A stretch of 64,000 nt of DNA, taken from assembly GCF_002770595.1 (NCBI RefSeq), contig NZ_CP022986.1, forward strand, positions 620,001 through 684,000. Reading direction: 5' to 3'. Position 1 is the stretch's first letter; every line of letters begins with the position of its first letter. The DNA comes from Chryseobacterium camelliae. Lineage in GTDB: Bacteria > Bacteroidota > Bacteroidia > Flavobacteriales > Weeksellaceae. Shown in pieces: positions 16,777 to 25,454 of the stretch. The notes beneath the pieces were generated by a model that was given only the letters and a program-made list of their open reading frames with translations, did not search any database and was not told where the DNA came from. The translations under genes were made by a program, and so were the position numbers.

Positions 16777-19098
16777 ATGCAAACGCACATTCTGGGCTAT
16801 CCGCGTATTGGTAGCCAAAGAGAACTCAAAAAAGCCTGCGAGCAGTATTGGTCAGGCAAAATTTCACTGGATGAACTGCTGGAAACCGGCAAAAATCTCA
16901 CCCTACACCACTGGAAAAATCAGCACGAAGCAGGCATCGACCTGATTCCCTGCAACGATTTTTCGTATTACGATCAGGTGCTGGATATGACGCTTACTGT
17001 AGGAGCCATTCCGCCACGGTACCTCGAAATTGCTTCCCGGAAAACAGAGACTGATTTGTACTTCGCCATGGCAAGAGGGTTTCAGCAGGAAGGTCTGGAC
17101 ATTACCGCGATGGAAATGACGAAATGGTTCGACACCAACTATCATTACATTGTCCCTGAATTCCATAAAGATCAAGAATTCTCGCTGTTTTCAGACAGGA
17201 TCATCAGGGAATTCACCAGAGCAAAAGAAGCAGGCATCAAAGCAAAGCCTGTCATCATCGGATTACTGACTTATCTCCTGCTCGGAAAAGAAAAGGAAGA
17301 AGGTTTTGATAAACTGGATTTAGCGCAGAATTTACTTCCGGTATACCTCCGGATCTTGAAGGAACTGGAACAGCACGGCGCGGAATACATCCAGTTTGAT
17401 GAGCCATTCCTCGCAATGGACCTTACTGAAAAGGCTAAAGAAACCTATGAATTCATCTATGCTGAAATCAGAAAAGAGTTCCCGGATCTGAAATTGATCA
17501 TTGCCACCTATTTTGAAGGTTTAAGGGATAACCTTACCCTGGCGGTTTCCCTTCCTGCCGATATTCTGCATATCGACCTGGTCCGTTGCCCCGAACAGCT
17601 GAATGAGGTATTAAGGATCCTTCCAAAAACAATGAGTCTATCCCTGGGAATCGTGGACGGAAGAAATATCTGGAAAAACAATTTTCAGAAATCCCTCCAG
17701 GTTATCGAAAGAGCAATCACAAAAATCGGTACCGATAGGATCCTTATTGCACCTTCATGCTCTCTGCTCCACACACCTATTGACCTGGATCTGGAAAAGA
17801 ACGAGAACATTTTATATCCGGAAATCAAGCATTGGATGGCTTTTGCCAGGCAGAAATTGAGTGAAGTCGTAAGCCTGAAAAAACTGGCATCCGGAAATGC
17901 CAATTATGAGGTATTGCTTGAGTATGCCCATAATCAGAAAGCCGTTGAAGATCGTGAGGTTTCTGCGCTGATCCATAATGAAGACGTAAAAATACGTGCG
18001 GAAGTCATTACCAGTGAGGAGACGCATAGGGAGCATCCTTTTTCCATCCGGAAGAAAATCCAGCGCCATGTGCTCCAGCTTCCTCTTTTCCCCACCACAA
18101 CCATCGGCTCATTCCCGCAAACCACAGAAGTAAGGAACTGGAGGTCCAGATTTAAAAAGGGAGAGCTGAATGCAAAACAGTATGACAAACTTCTGAAGCA
18201 GGAAACCAAACGCACCATCCGCTGGCAGGAAGACATCGGGATCGATGTGCTGGTTCACGGTGAATTTGAGCGCAATGACATGGTGGAATATTTCGGGGAA
18301 CAGCTGGCCGGATTTGCCTTTACGCAAAACGGCTGGGTACAGAGCTACGGAAGCCGCTGCGTGAAACCACCGGTAATTTACGGAGACGTACACCGTCCGA
18401 ACCCAATGACGGTCTACTGGTCCGAATATGCGCAGTCTTTAACCAAAAAATGGGTAAAAGGAATGCTGACCGGACCGGTTACCATTCTTCAGTGGTCGTT
18501 TGTGCGTGATGACCAGCCGCGTTCGCTTACGTGCAGGCAGATTGCACTGGCCATCCGCGATGAAGTCTGCGATCTTGAAAGAGCCGGGATCCGGATCATC
18601 CAGATTGACGAGCCTGCGATCCGCGAAGGGTTGCCGCTAAGAAAATCCGACTGGAAGAATTACCTGAAATGGGCCGTGGAAGCATTTCGGATCTCGGCCA
18701 GCGGCGTAGAGGATGCCACCCAGATCCATACGCATATGTGTTATTCTGAATTCAATGATATCATCCAGGATATTGCCGATATGGACGCCGATGTCATCAC
18801 CATAGAATGTTCCCGGAGCCAGATGGAACTTCTGAATGCCTTTGCTGATTTCAAATACCCGAACGAAATTGGTCCCGGCGTGTACGACATCCATTCGCCA
18901 AGGGTTCCGTCCAAAGAAGAAATGGTGGAGCTGCTGAAAAAGGCACAGGCCGTTATCCCGGCAGACCAGATTTGGGTAAATCCGGATTGCGGACTGAAAA
19001 CCAGGCATTGGGAAGAAACCGAAAAGGCGCTGATTGCCATGGTGAAAGCCTCAAAGGAAATGAGCGGGCAATTTAAAAAAGAAAAAATGGAATATTAG
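16777..19098 (+). CDS. metE: Cobalamin-independent methionine synthase
   Basis: The 773-residue enzyme transfers the methyl group of 5-methyltetrahydropteroyl-triglutamate to homocysteine. It starts MQTHILGYPRIGSQRELKKA, typical of the N-terminal half. The C-terminal catalytic barrel has IQIDEPAIREGLPL, and the zinc ligands are visible: His and Cys in THMCYSEFND, Glu in TIECSRSQME, and Cys in NPDCGLKTR. Length is slightly above E. coli MetE (753). The leader is about 250 bases beyond the riboswitch. The gene ends in a good terminator and stands alone. Confidence 0.97.
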   Translation: MQTHILGYPRIGSQRELKKACEQYWSGKISLDELLETGKNLTLHHWKNQHEAGIDLIPCNDFSYYDQVLDMTLTVGAIPPRYLEIASRKTETDLYFAMARGFQQEGLDITAMEMTKWFDTNYHYIVPEFHKDQEFSLFSDRIIREFTRAKEAGIKAKPVIIGLLTYLLLGKEKEEGFDKLDLAQNLLPVYLRILKELEQHGAEYIQFDEPFLAMDLTEKAKETYEFIYAEIRKEFPDLKLIIATYFEGLRDNLTLAVSLPADILHIDLVRCPEQLNEVLRILPKTMSLSLGIVDGRNIWKNNFQKSLQVIERAITKIGTDRILIAPSCSLLHTPIDLDLEKNENILYPEIKHWMAFARQKLSEVVSLKKLASGNANYEVLLEYAHNQKAVEDREVSALIHNEDVKIRAEVITSEETHREHPFSIRKKIQRHVLQLPLFPTTTIGSFPQTTEVRNWRSRFKKGELNAKQYDKLLKQETKRTIRWQEDIGIDVLVHGEFERNDMVEYFGEQLAGFAFTQNGWVQSYGSRCVKPPVIYGDVHRPNPMTVYWSEYAQSLTKKWVKGMLTGPVTILQWSFVRDDQPRSLTCRQIALAIRDEVCDLERAGIRIIQIDEPAIREGLPLRKSDWKNYLKWAVEAFRISASGVEDATQIHTHMCYSEFNDIIQDIADMDADVITIECSRSQMELLNAFADFKYPNEIGPGVYDIHSPRVPSKEEMVELLKKAQAVIPADQIWVNPDCGLKTRHWEETEKALIAMVKASKEMSGQFKKEKMEY

Positions 19099-19102
19099 AA
19101 TG

Positions 19103-19128
19103 ACAGGAGCTTTAGGGCTCCTGTTTTT
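19103..19128 (+). terminator. Terminator of metE
   Basis: Perfect 8-bp stem ACAGGAGC / GCTCCTGT with a five-base loop, followed by TTTTATTTT, five bases after the metE stop. Confidence 0.85.
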
Positions 19129-19179
19129 ATTTTATGGTTTAAAAAAATACAAGGCTGTTTAATAATCTAAACGCTGCCT

Positions 19180-19212
19180 AAACCTTATAGGTTTTGAAAA
19201 CCTATAAGGTTT
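19180..19212. repeat. Perfect intergenic palindrome
   Basis: Arms of 16 bp (AAACCTTATAGGTTTT and complement) around a single G. No T-run follows on either strand. A related but imperfect palindrome (AACCTTGTCAGG type) is at 55385-55418, so this is probably a dispersed intergenic repeat. It also lies just beyond the end of the XRE gene and could act as its terminator. Confidence 0.75.
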
Positions 19213-19230
19213 AAAATCTATAAGCAGAAA

Positions 19231-19596
19231 TTAATTCTGATTGTCTTTCAGCCTTTTGACTTCCTCTTTGAGTAAGCCGATATACTCCTGCAGGTTTTTA
19301 ATAATTTCAATGCTTAACTCATTGTTGAATGTCTGAATATTTGAGCCTGCCGCAGGACTATCATTGAATGTTGAGTTGTTATTATTGATAATCATTGTTC
19401 CTTCCTCTTCCTCATAAATTTCTTCTACCGGGACATTAAGGAAGTTGGCGATCTTTTCCCATTCTTCATGGATGATCTTCACGTCACCACCTTCTTTCCT
19501 GCAATAATTGGATACATCGGTAGCAATAACCTCGGCAATCTGCTGTTGGGTGTAGCCTTTCTTTTTTCTGATCGAACGTAATTTTTCTTTTTGCAT
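19231..19596 (-). CDS. XRE family transcriptional regulator
   Basis: The 121-residue protein has an N-terminal helix-turn-helix (about 1-65: LRSIRKKKGYTQQQIAEVI, then IANFLNVPVEEIYEEEE). A linker rich in Asn follows (MIINNNNSTFND), and a C-terminal helix (LSIEIIKNLQEYIGLLKEEVKRLK) looks like a coiled coil for dimer formation. Targets are unknown. It is transcribed alone from a well-formed promoter. Confidence 0.88.
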   Translation of the reverse strand: MQKEKLRSIRKKKGYTQQQIAEVIATDVSNYCRKEGGDVKIIHEEWEKIANFLNVPVEEIYEEEEGTMIINNNNSTFNDSPAAGSNIQTFNNELSIEIIKNLQEYIGLLKEEVKRLKDNQN

Positions 19597-19609
19597 AATC
19601 TGCTTTTTA

Positions 19610-19640
19610 CAAATATAAAAAAAGACTTTTGTTTTTCAAA
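19610..19640 (-). promoter_or_regulatory. Predicted promoter of the XRE gene
   Basis: On the minus strand TTTG (19640-19637) is followed by 19 bases and TATATTTG (19617-19610), the Bacteroidota consensus. The start codon is 14 bases downstream, so the leader is very short. Confidence 0.6.
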
Positions 19641-19772
19641 TGCTTTCATCCGTTTTTGATTTTGCTGCTATGTATTCACAAAAGGCATGATACACAAATA
19701 ATTAACATTAAATAACACTTCAGTTTAAATTAAAAACCCTAATTTTGCACTCCGAAATAAGGATTCAACCAT

Positions 19773-20219
19773 ATGAAAAAATTAGGCGAATACAGAAAGC
19801 TTCTGGAAGTAGATAAAAATGTGACATTAAAGGAGCTGAAAACCATTTACAGGAATACGATGAAAGATACGCATCCTGATAAATTCATCAACGATGAAGC
19901 CGGCAAGCAGGAAGCGGAAGAGAAAAGTAAATCTGTGATTGAAGCCTATCATTTCCTGGTAAGCATCAACCCGGAAACACAGGAAAAATATAAGGAAGAA
20001 TATACGGAAACCACAACGACATCCAATATTCAGGATTTTTACCTTGAAAAATCAATCCTTACTGTTCAGCACCTGAACGGAAACATCTACGAATACCTGG
20101 GTGTCCCGAGAAACACCTACATCAAAATGGTGAACGCCGATTCGCCGAGCCGTTTTGCCAGGAGGCACATTTACGGAAGTTTTGTATACCGGAAAGCGGG
20201 CGAAGCCATGGAGGCTTAA
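19773..20219 (+). CDS. J-domain protein with C-terminal KTSC domain
   Basis: The 148-residue protein joins a J domain (about 1-75) with the catalytic-type HPDKF tripeptide that stimulates Hsp70, and a KTSC-like domain (about 85-145) seen in QHLNGNIYEYLGVPRNTYIKMVNA and FARRHIYGSFVYRK, quoted in short parts. KTSC was named from the lysyl-tRNA synthetase C-terminus and is thought to be a small binding module. A -7 box TAATTTTG is at 19740-19747. It may be a co-chaperone for a specific client; this is inference. Confidence 0.85.
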   Translation: MKKLGEYRKLLEVDKNVTLKELKTIYRNTMKDTHPDKFINDEAGKQEAEEKSKSVIEAYHFLVSINPETQEKYKEEYTETTTTSNIQDFYLEKSILTVQHLNGNIYEYLGVPRNTYIKMVNADSPSRFARRHIYGSFVYRKAGEAMEA

Positions 20220-20243
20220 GCTTCAGCTCAACATATTTGAAAG

Positions 20244-20270
20244 GCTTCCGGGATTCCGGAAGCTTTTTTT
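20244..20270 (+). terminator. Terminator of the J-domain/KTSC gene
   Basis: Perfect stem GCTTCCGG / CCGGAAGC with loop GATT, followed by seven T. Confidence 0.9.
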
Positions 20271-20292
20271 GTTTGCAATTTATTTGATATCC

Positions 20293-21106
20293 CGTCACTT
20301 CGGGTAACGCAGCGAAGCGAAGTGTATCGAGAAGTTTTGAACAAATAGCACTCTGTTAAATCACTTCTCGATACGCTTTTCAAGCTACTCGAAGTGACGG
20401 AAGTTGACATACAAATTTTGATTTCAAATTCACTCAATCTCTAATTCATTTCATACAACTATTTCCTACGTCACTTCGAGTAACGCAGCGAAGCGGAGTG
20501 TATCGGGAAGTTTTTGAGCAGTAGCATTCTGATAATCCACTTCTCGATACGCTTTTCAAGCTACTCGAAGTGACGGAGGTTGATCGTATAAATTTTTGAT
20601 TCCAAAGTCACTCAAGCTTCTATTTAATACAACTATTTCCTACGTCACTTCGAGTAACGCAGCGGAGCGGAGTGTATCGAGAAGTTTTTGAACCATAGCA
20701 CTCTATTAAATCACTTCTCGATACGCTTTTCAAGCTACTCGAAGTGACGGAGGTTGATCGTATAAATTTTTGATTCCTAATTCACTCAAGCTTCTAATTC
20801 ATTTCATACAACTATTTCCTACGTCACTTCGAGTAACGCAGCGGAGCGGAGTGTATCGAAAAGTTTTTGAACCATAGCACTCTATTAAATCACTTCTCGA
20901 TACGCTTTTCAAGCTACTCGAAGTGACGGAGGTTGATCGTATAAATTTTTGATTCCTAATTCACTCAAGCTTCTAATTCATTTCATACAACTATTTCCTA
21001 CGTCACTTCGGGTAACGTAGCGAAGCGGAGTGTATCGAGAAGCTTTGAGCAATAATAATCTATTAAATGACTTCTCGATACGCTTTTTAAGCTAATTGAA
21101 GTGATG
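20293..21106 (-). repeat. Array of palindromic elements, second orientation
   Basis: Five elements of about 107 bp: 20293-20398, 20469-20575, 20643-20749, 20822-20928 and 21001-21106, with a period of 174-179 bp. Each begins CGTCACTTCGAGTAACGCAG (or close) and ends TACTCGAAGTGACG; the last is degenerate at its right end. The asymmetric inner parts are the reverse complement of those at 15597-16206. The spacers of about 70 bases are also alike, so the whole 176-bp unit was duplicated. No gene lies in this 0.9-kb stretch. Confidence 0.92.
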
Positions 21107-21134
21107 GAGTTGTTACAGAATTACTTTTAAAGAC

Positions 21135-21165
21135 GAAAAAAAGCGCATCATTTCTGATACGCTTA
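21135..21165 (-). terminator. Terminator of the efflux operon
   Basis: On the minus strand AAGCGTATCA-GAAA-TGATGCGCTT (one G-U pair) is followed by TTTTTT. It lies 24 bases past the end of the RND permease gene. Confidence 0.8.
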
Positions 21166-21188
21166 AGGTTAATTAAAAGGTGGATCTA

Positions 21189-24100
21189 TTAATCCGTGTG
21201 TTTTGGAGTAAATCCGTCTTCACTGAGTTCCCTATGCTCATAATCGGCTTTCATTTCGGCTTCATAATCTATCTTTTCATTTTTGCCCATTCTTCTTAAA
21301 ATGGAATCAAACAGAGAGTATACAACCGGTACGATGATCAGGGTCAGGAAGAGTGATGAAGTCAGACCCCCGATGATTACCCAGGCAAGTCCGTTATTCA
21401 TTTCTGCTCCGGCTCCTTTGGCGATCGCAATCGGGATCATCCCGAAGATCATCGCAATAGTCGTCATCAAAATCGGACGGAGACGGGCATGGTTTGCCTG
21501 AATCAGGGCATCATGGGTATTGGCTCCTGCAGCTTTTCTCATATTGGCAAAGTCGACAATCATAATCGCATTTTTCGCCACCAGACCAATCAGCATGATC
21601 ATCCCCAGCATCGTAAAGATGTTCAGCGAGTTTCCGGTGATGGCCAGGATCACCATAACCCCGATCAATGCCAGTGGAATAGAGAACAGTACCACAAACG
21701 GATACACAAAGGAATCATATAAGGAAACCATTACGAGATATACCAATACGATGGCTGCCAGCAAGGCAATTCCCAATGTACCGAAACCTTCGGTCTGGTT
21801 TTCCATGTCTCCGCTCCAGATATACGATACTCCGGCAGGTTTTGTTTTTTCATTATCCATGAACATGGCTGCCCATTCGTTGGCCACATCCCCTGACGGA
21901 CGGCCAACTACTTTGGATTTTACCTTTACGGAAGGAGCTTTGTCCCTACGTTCCAGCAAGCTTGGCCCGGAACCCATTTTCACATCGGCAAACTGGCTCA
22001 GCCTGATCTGCTGCCCCTGAGGATTGGTAAACATCAGGTTTCTCACATCATCAATCGACTGCCTGTTGGCATCGCCGAAACGGATGTTGATATCATATTC
22101 ATATTCCCCGGCTCTGAACTTCCCATCGGTATTTCCGCTGAATGCCGTCTGCATGGTTTGTCCGACACTGGAAAGGTTCAGGCCTAAAGCGGCCATCTTA
22201 TCACGGTCGATATTCACCTGAACTTCAGGGTTTCCGGAATCGGTAGACAGTTCTGCATCTACAGCACCGGGAACTTTTTTAAGCAGTCCAAGGATCCTGT
22301 TGGCTTCCTTGTTTGCGGTTTCATTGTCCTGAGCGGTAACCACCAATTCGATCGGAGCATTATCCGCTCCCATCAATCCGATAGGTGCAGTCTTAAATTC
22401 TACTCCAGTGAATTTTTCTTCGAGCGCCCTTTTGATCTTCGCTGACTTGATATCCGTACTTTCGTTACGCTTGGATTTATCCACCAGGATCACCTGGATT
22501 TCCGATTGGTACAAGGTAGCCTGAGCGCCTCCGAATCCGGAAGACTGTTGACCAACCGTGGTAATCATATCCACCACATCTTTATCGTTTCTCAGGAATT
22601 TTTCAACTTCCAGGGTTACCTGGTTGGTTTTCTCTACAGAAGCGTCTTTCGGCAATTCCATCTGAACCAGAAATTGTCCCCGGTCCATTTTAGGGAAGAA
22701 TTCACCTCCGATGAATCCGAATGCTACCAGCATGAAGGAGGAAAGCAGGATGATAAATGTGATGATCACCGTCATCACTCTTCTCAAAGTGGTTTTTAAA
22801 ACCCATTCCAGAATGCCCGTAATCCAGTGGGTAAATTTCTCCAACTGTTTCTCGAACCAGAGAATGAATCTTTCAAAAACGTTCTTCCCTGTAAGATGCA
22901 CGAGTTTACCGTACCTTGAAGACAACCAAGGAATGATGGTAAATGAAGCCAGCAAGGACAGCAGGGTCGCAATAACTACCGTTACACAGAACTGGGCCAG
23001 GATATCCGACACCAATCCTGAACTCATCGCAATCGGTAAGAATACCACCACAATAACCAGCGTAATTGCCGTTACGGTAAACCCGATTTCTGAAGCTCCG
23101 TCATAAGCGGCACGGATCCTGCTTTTCCCCATCTCCATATGCCGGTACACGTTTTCCAGTACCACAATCGCGTCATCCACGAGGATACCTACCACAAGTG
23201 ACAGTCCCAGTAAACTCATCAGGTTAAGGGTATAACCCATTAGGTACATCCCGATTACCGTGGCAATCAGAGACATTGGAATGGAAACCATAACGATAAA
23301 AGCGTTCCTGATGTTGTGGAGGAACAATAACATCACCACCGCTACCAGGATAATCGCCAGGAATAAGTCGAAAATTACGTGATCGGCTGCTTCCAGGGTA
23401 AAATCTGTGGTATCATCTACAATATTCAGCTGAATTCCCTGAGCCTTATAGTTGTTCTGAACCTGGGCAATGGTTTTCTGAACCAGTTCCGAAACAGCCA
23501 CCGCATTCGCATCCGATTGTTTTTTCACCTGAAGCAAAATGGTAGAATTCTGGTTGTACCGTGCGATTTTCTCTACATCTTTCTGTGAATCGAAAACCGT
23601 GGCAATATCAGAGAGACGTACCTGGGCTCCGTTTTTATTGGAAACCACAAGGTTGTTCAGTTCAGCTACATCTTTATATTTTCCGGACAGACGGATCGTT
23701 GATCTCGATGTCCTTGTTTTTAATGCTCCTGTAGGGAAATCCAGGTTGGAAGAAAGGATAGCCTGCTGCACATCGCCTATAGAAAGGCCATATCCCTGCA
23801 GTTTCTTTTCATCCAGGTTCACCTGAATCTCTCTCTCCTGACCACCCACTAAAGTAACCTGAGCCACCCCGTTCACACGGGAAAAGATCGGTTCTATTTT
23901 CTTGTCTAAAAGATCGTAAAGCTCTTTATTATTCAGCTTGTTGCTGGTAATACTCAGCGTCATGATCGGAAGGTCATCCAGCGAGAATTTCTGCAAAGAC
24001 GGCGGGTCTGCATCATCCGGAAGGTCTGCCAGGATAGCATTCACCTTTCTCTGGGCATCGTTCAGCGCATAGTTGACATCGGCTCCTGTGTTCAGCTGAA

Positions 24101-24377
24101 CCATGATTACCGATAAACTTTCATAAGATGAAGATTCTACTTTCTTTACATTCTCCAGAGACCCTACGGCATCTTCAATTTTCCGGGTCACGGACGTTTC
24201 CACCTCTGCAGGCGAAGCTCCGGGATATACCGTAGAAATGGTGACCACATTGGTTTCAAACTTCGGAATCAATTCATACCCCATCATGGAGTAGCTTAAC
24301 AAACCGCCCAGCGTGAGGATCGTAAAGAGTACGATCACCAGGGACGGCCTTTTAATGGATATTTCTGCTAACTTCAT
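21189..24377 (-). CDS. RND efflux permease, HAE1/AcrB family
   Basis: The 1062-residue inner membrane pump has the AcrB layout: first helix MKLAEISIKRPSLVIVLFTI, two large periplasmic loops, and two sets of membrane helices around residues 335-540 and 860-1030. The GILVDDAIVVLENVYRHME segment in helix 4 contains the paired aspartates of the proton relay, and GLVAKNAIMIVDFAN lies in the second half. It exports hydrophobic compounds using the proton gradient together with the adaptor and TolC genes next to it. The spacing to the adaptor gene is six bases. The actual substrates are not predictable. Confidence 0.93.
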   Translation of the reverse strand: MKLAEISIKRPSLVIVLFTILTLGGLLSYSMMGYELIPKFETNVVTISTVYPGASPAEVETSVTRKIEDAVGSLENVKKVESSSYESLSVIMVQLNTGADVNYALNDAQRKVNAILADLPDDADPPSLQKFSLDDLPIMTLSITSNKLNNKELYDLLDKKIEPIFSRVNGVAQVTLVGGQEREIQVNLDEKKLQGYGLSIGDVQQAILSSNLDFPTGALKTRTSRSTIRLSGKYKDVAELNNLVVSNKNGAQVRLSDIATVFDSQKDVEKIARYNQNSTILLQVKKQSDANAVAVSELVQKTIAQVQNNYKAQGIQLNIVDDTTDFTLEAADHVIFDLFLAIILVAVVMLLFLHNIRNAFIVMVSIPMSLIATVIGMYLMGYTLNLMSLLGLSLVVGILVDDAIVVLENVYRHMEMGKSRIRAAYDGASEIGFTVTAITLVIVVVFLPIAMSSGLVSDILAQFCVTVVIATLLSLLASFTIIPWLSSRYGKLVHLTGKNVFERFILWFEKQLEKFTHWITGILEWVLKTTLRRVMTVIITFIILLSSFMLVAFGFIGGEFFPKMDRGQFLVQMELPKDASVEKTNQVTLEVEKFLRNDKDVVDMITTVGQQSSGFGGAQATLYQSEIQVILVDKSKRNESTDIKSAKIKRALEEKFTGVEFKTAPIGLMGADNAPIELVVTAQDNETANKEANRILGLLKKVPGAVDAELSTDSGNPEVQVNIDRDKMAALGLNLSSVGQTMQTAFSGNTDGKFRAGEYEYDINIRFGDANRQSIDDVRNLMFTNPQGQQIRLSQFADVKMGSGPSLLERRDKAPSVKVKSKVVGRPSGDVANEWAAMFMDNEKTKPAGVSYIWSGDMENQTEGFGTLGIALLAAIVLVYLVMVSLYDSFVYPFVVLFSIPLALIGVMVILAITGNSLNIFTMLGMIMLIGLVAKNAIMIVDFANMRKAAGANTHDALIQANHARLRPILMTTIAMIFGMIPIAIAKGAGAEMNNGLAWVIIGGLTSSLFLTLIIVPVVYSLFDSILRRMGKNEKIDYEAEMKADYEHRELSEDGFTPKHTD

Positions 24378-24383
24378 CTTATC

Positions 24384-25445
24384 TTACTTTACGATATTGA
24401 TTTTGGAACCGTTATCCAGGTTGATCTGTCCGCTGGTAATCACCTGTTCGCCGCCTTTAAGGCCGCTTAAGATCTGAACTTTATCACCATATACTTTACC
24501 GGTCTGAACAGTAATTAATTTTGCGGTTCCGTTGTTGACAATAAACAGCTGTCCTGAGCTTACTCCATTCACGAAGGCTTCCGCAGGAACCGTCAGCATA
24601 TTCTGGGTTTCAGCACCGTTGTTGGTTTTGAATGTTGCCGTAGCGTACATCCCGGCCTTCAGGTTTCCTCTGTTCTGCACCTCGATCTCTACGGGGAAAT
24701 TTAAAGAAGCATCACTTTTAGGGGCGATGAAGGTAATCCTTCCGCTGAAAGAGTCATCCGGCAATACATTGACCTTGATCGGCACTTCCTGACCCAGCGC
24801 AATCCTTCCGATCTGGCTTTCATCCACGAGTACGGAAAGCTTCAGGGAATTGATGTTTACGATCTCGAACAATGCAGTTCCGGGAGCGACCACCATTCCG
24901 GGTTCCACCATTTTTTTGTTGATGGTACCGCTGATTCCGGCACGGATGCTTGCATCATTCACTCTTACACCCTGCGCACGAACTGCCGCCTGAGCATTTT
25001 TCAGCTGTAGCCTGGAGTTATCAAGCTGTTGTTTGGTAACCCCTCCGGTTTTGAAGGCATTTTCATACCGCTGGTTGTCTATGATGGCGTTCTGCAAATT
25101 GTTCTGAGCCTGGGCAACATCCACTTCAATCGCATCTTTCTTGATGGTTGCCAGCACCTGGCCGGCGCTTACTCTGGATCCTTCTTTTACCAGCACACTC
25201 ACAATCCTTCCTGAAATTTCAGAGGACTGGTTAGACTCCTGCTTAGGGATAAAAGTTCCGTTAGCAGAATAATCCGTATCTATATTTTCTCTTGAAACGG
25301 TGATCACATTCACATTGATCTTGTCTACCTGCTTGGCTACTTCCTGTACCTCCTTCGTCTGTTTTTCTTTGTTACCTGCAATCTTGTATGCGGCTAAACC
25401 GACCAATACAGCTGCTACGATGATATATATTAAAGTTTTTTTCAT
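24384..25445 (-). CDS. RND periplasmic adaptor (membrane fusion protein)
   Basis: The 353-residue protein begins with a membrane anchor (LIYIIVAAVLVGLAAYKIAG). A barrel-sandwich half-motif (GRIVSVLVKEGSRVSAGQVLATI), a helical hairpin (about 110-165), and the second half-motif (AGISGTINKKMVEPGMVV) follow. These are the parts of HlyD/AcrA adaptors that link the pump to the outer membrane channel. It lies between tolC-like and permease genes in one operon. Confidence 0.93.
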   Translation of the reverse strand: MKKTLIYIIVAAVLVGLAAYKIAGNKEKQTKEVQEVAKQVDKINVNVITVSRENIDTDYSANGTFIPKQESNQSSEISGRIVSVLVKEGSRVSAGQVLATIKKDAIEVDVAQAQNNLQNAIIDNQRYENAFKTGGVTKQQLDNSRLQLKNAQAAVRAQGVRVNDASIRAGISGTINKKMVEPGMVVAPGTALFEIVNINSLKLSVLVDESQIGRIALGQEVPIKVNVLPDDSFSGRITFIAPKSDASLNFPVEIEVQNRGNLKAGMYATATFKTNNGAETQNMLTVPAEAFVNGVSSGQLFIVNNGTAKLITVQTGKVYGDKVQILSGLKGGEQVITSGQINLDNGSKINIVK

Positions 25446-25454
25446 TATAGTTTA

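Noticed and set aside
16652..16945. 97-codon frame overlapping the start of metE
   Set aside because: It overlaps metE out of frame, has no start signal and no family match.
20293..21106. CRISPR array
   Set aside because: Units are 107-bp palindromes and the spacers are nearly identical to each other, unlike short direct repeats with unique spacers. No cas genes are present.
15597..21106. Composite transposon around metE
   Set aside because: No transposase gene and no target duplication can be seen; the flanking arrays are repeats only.
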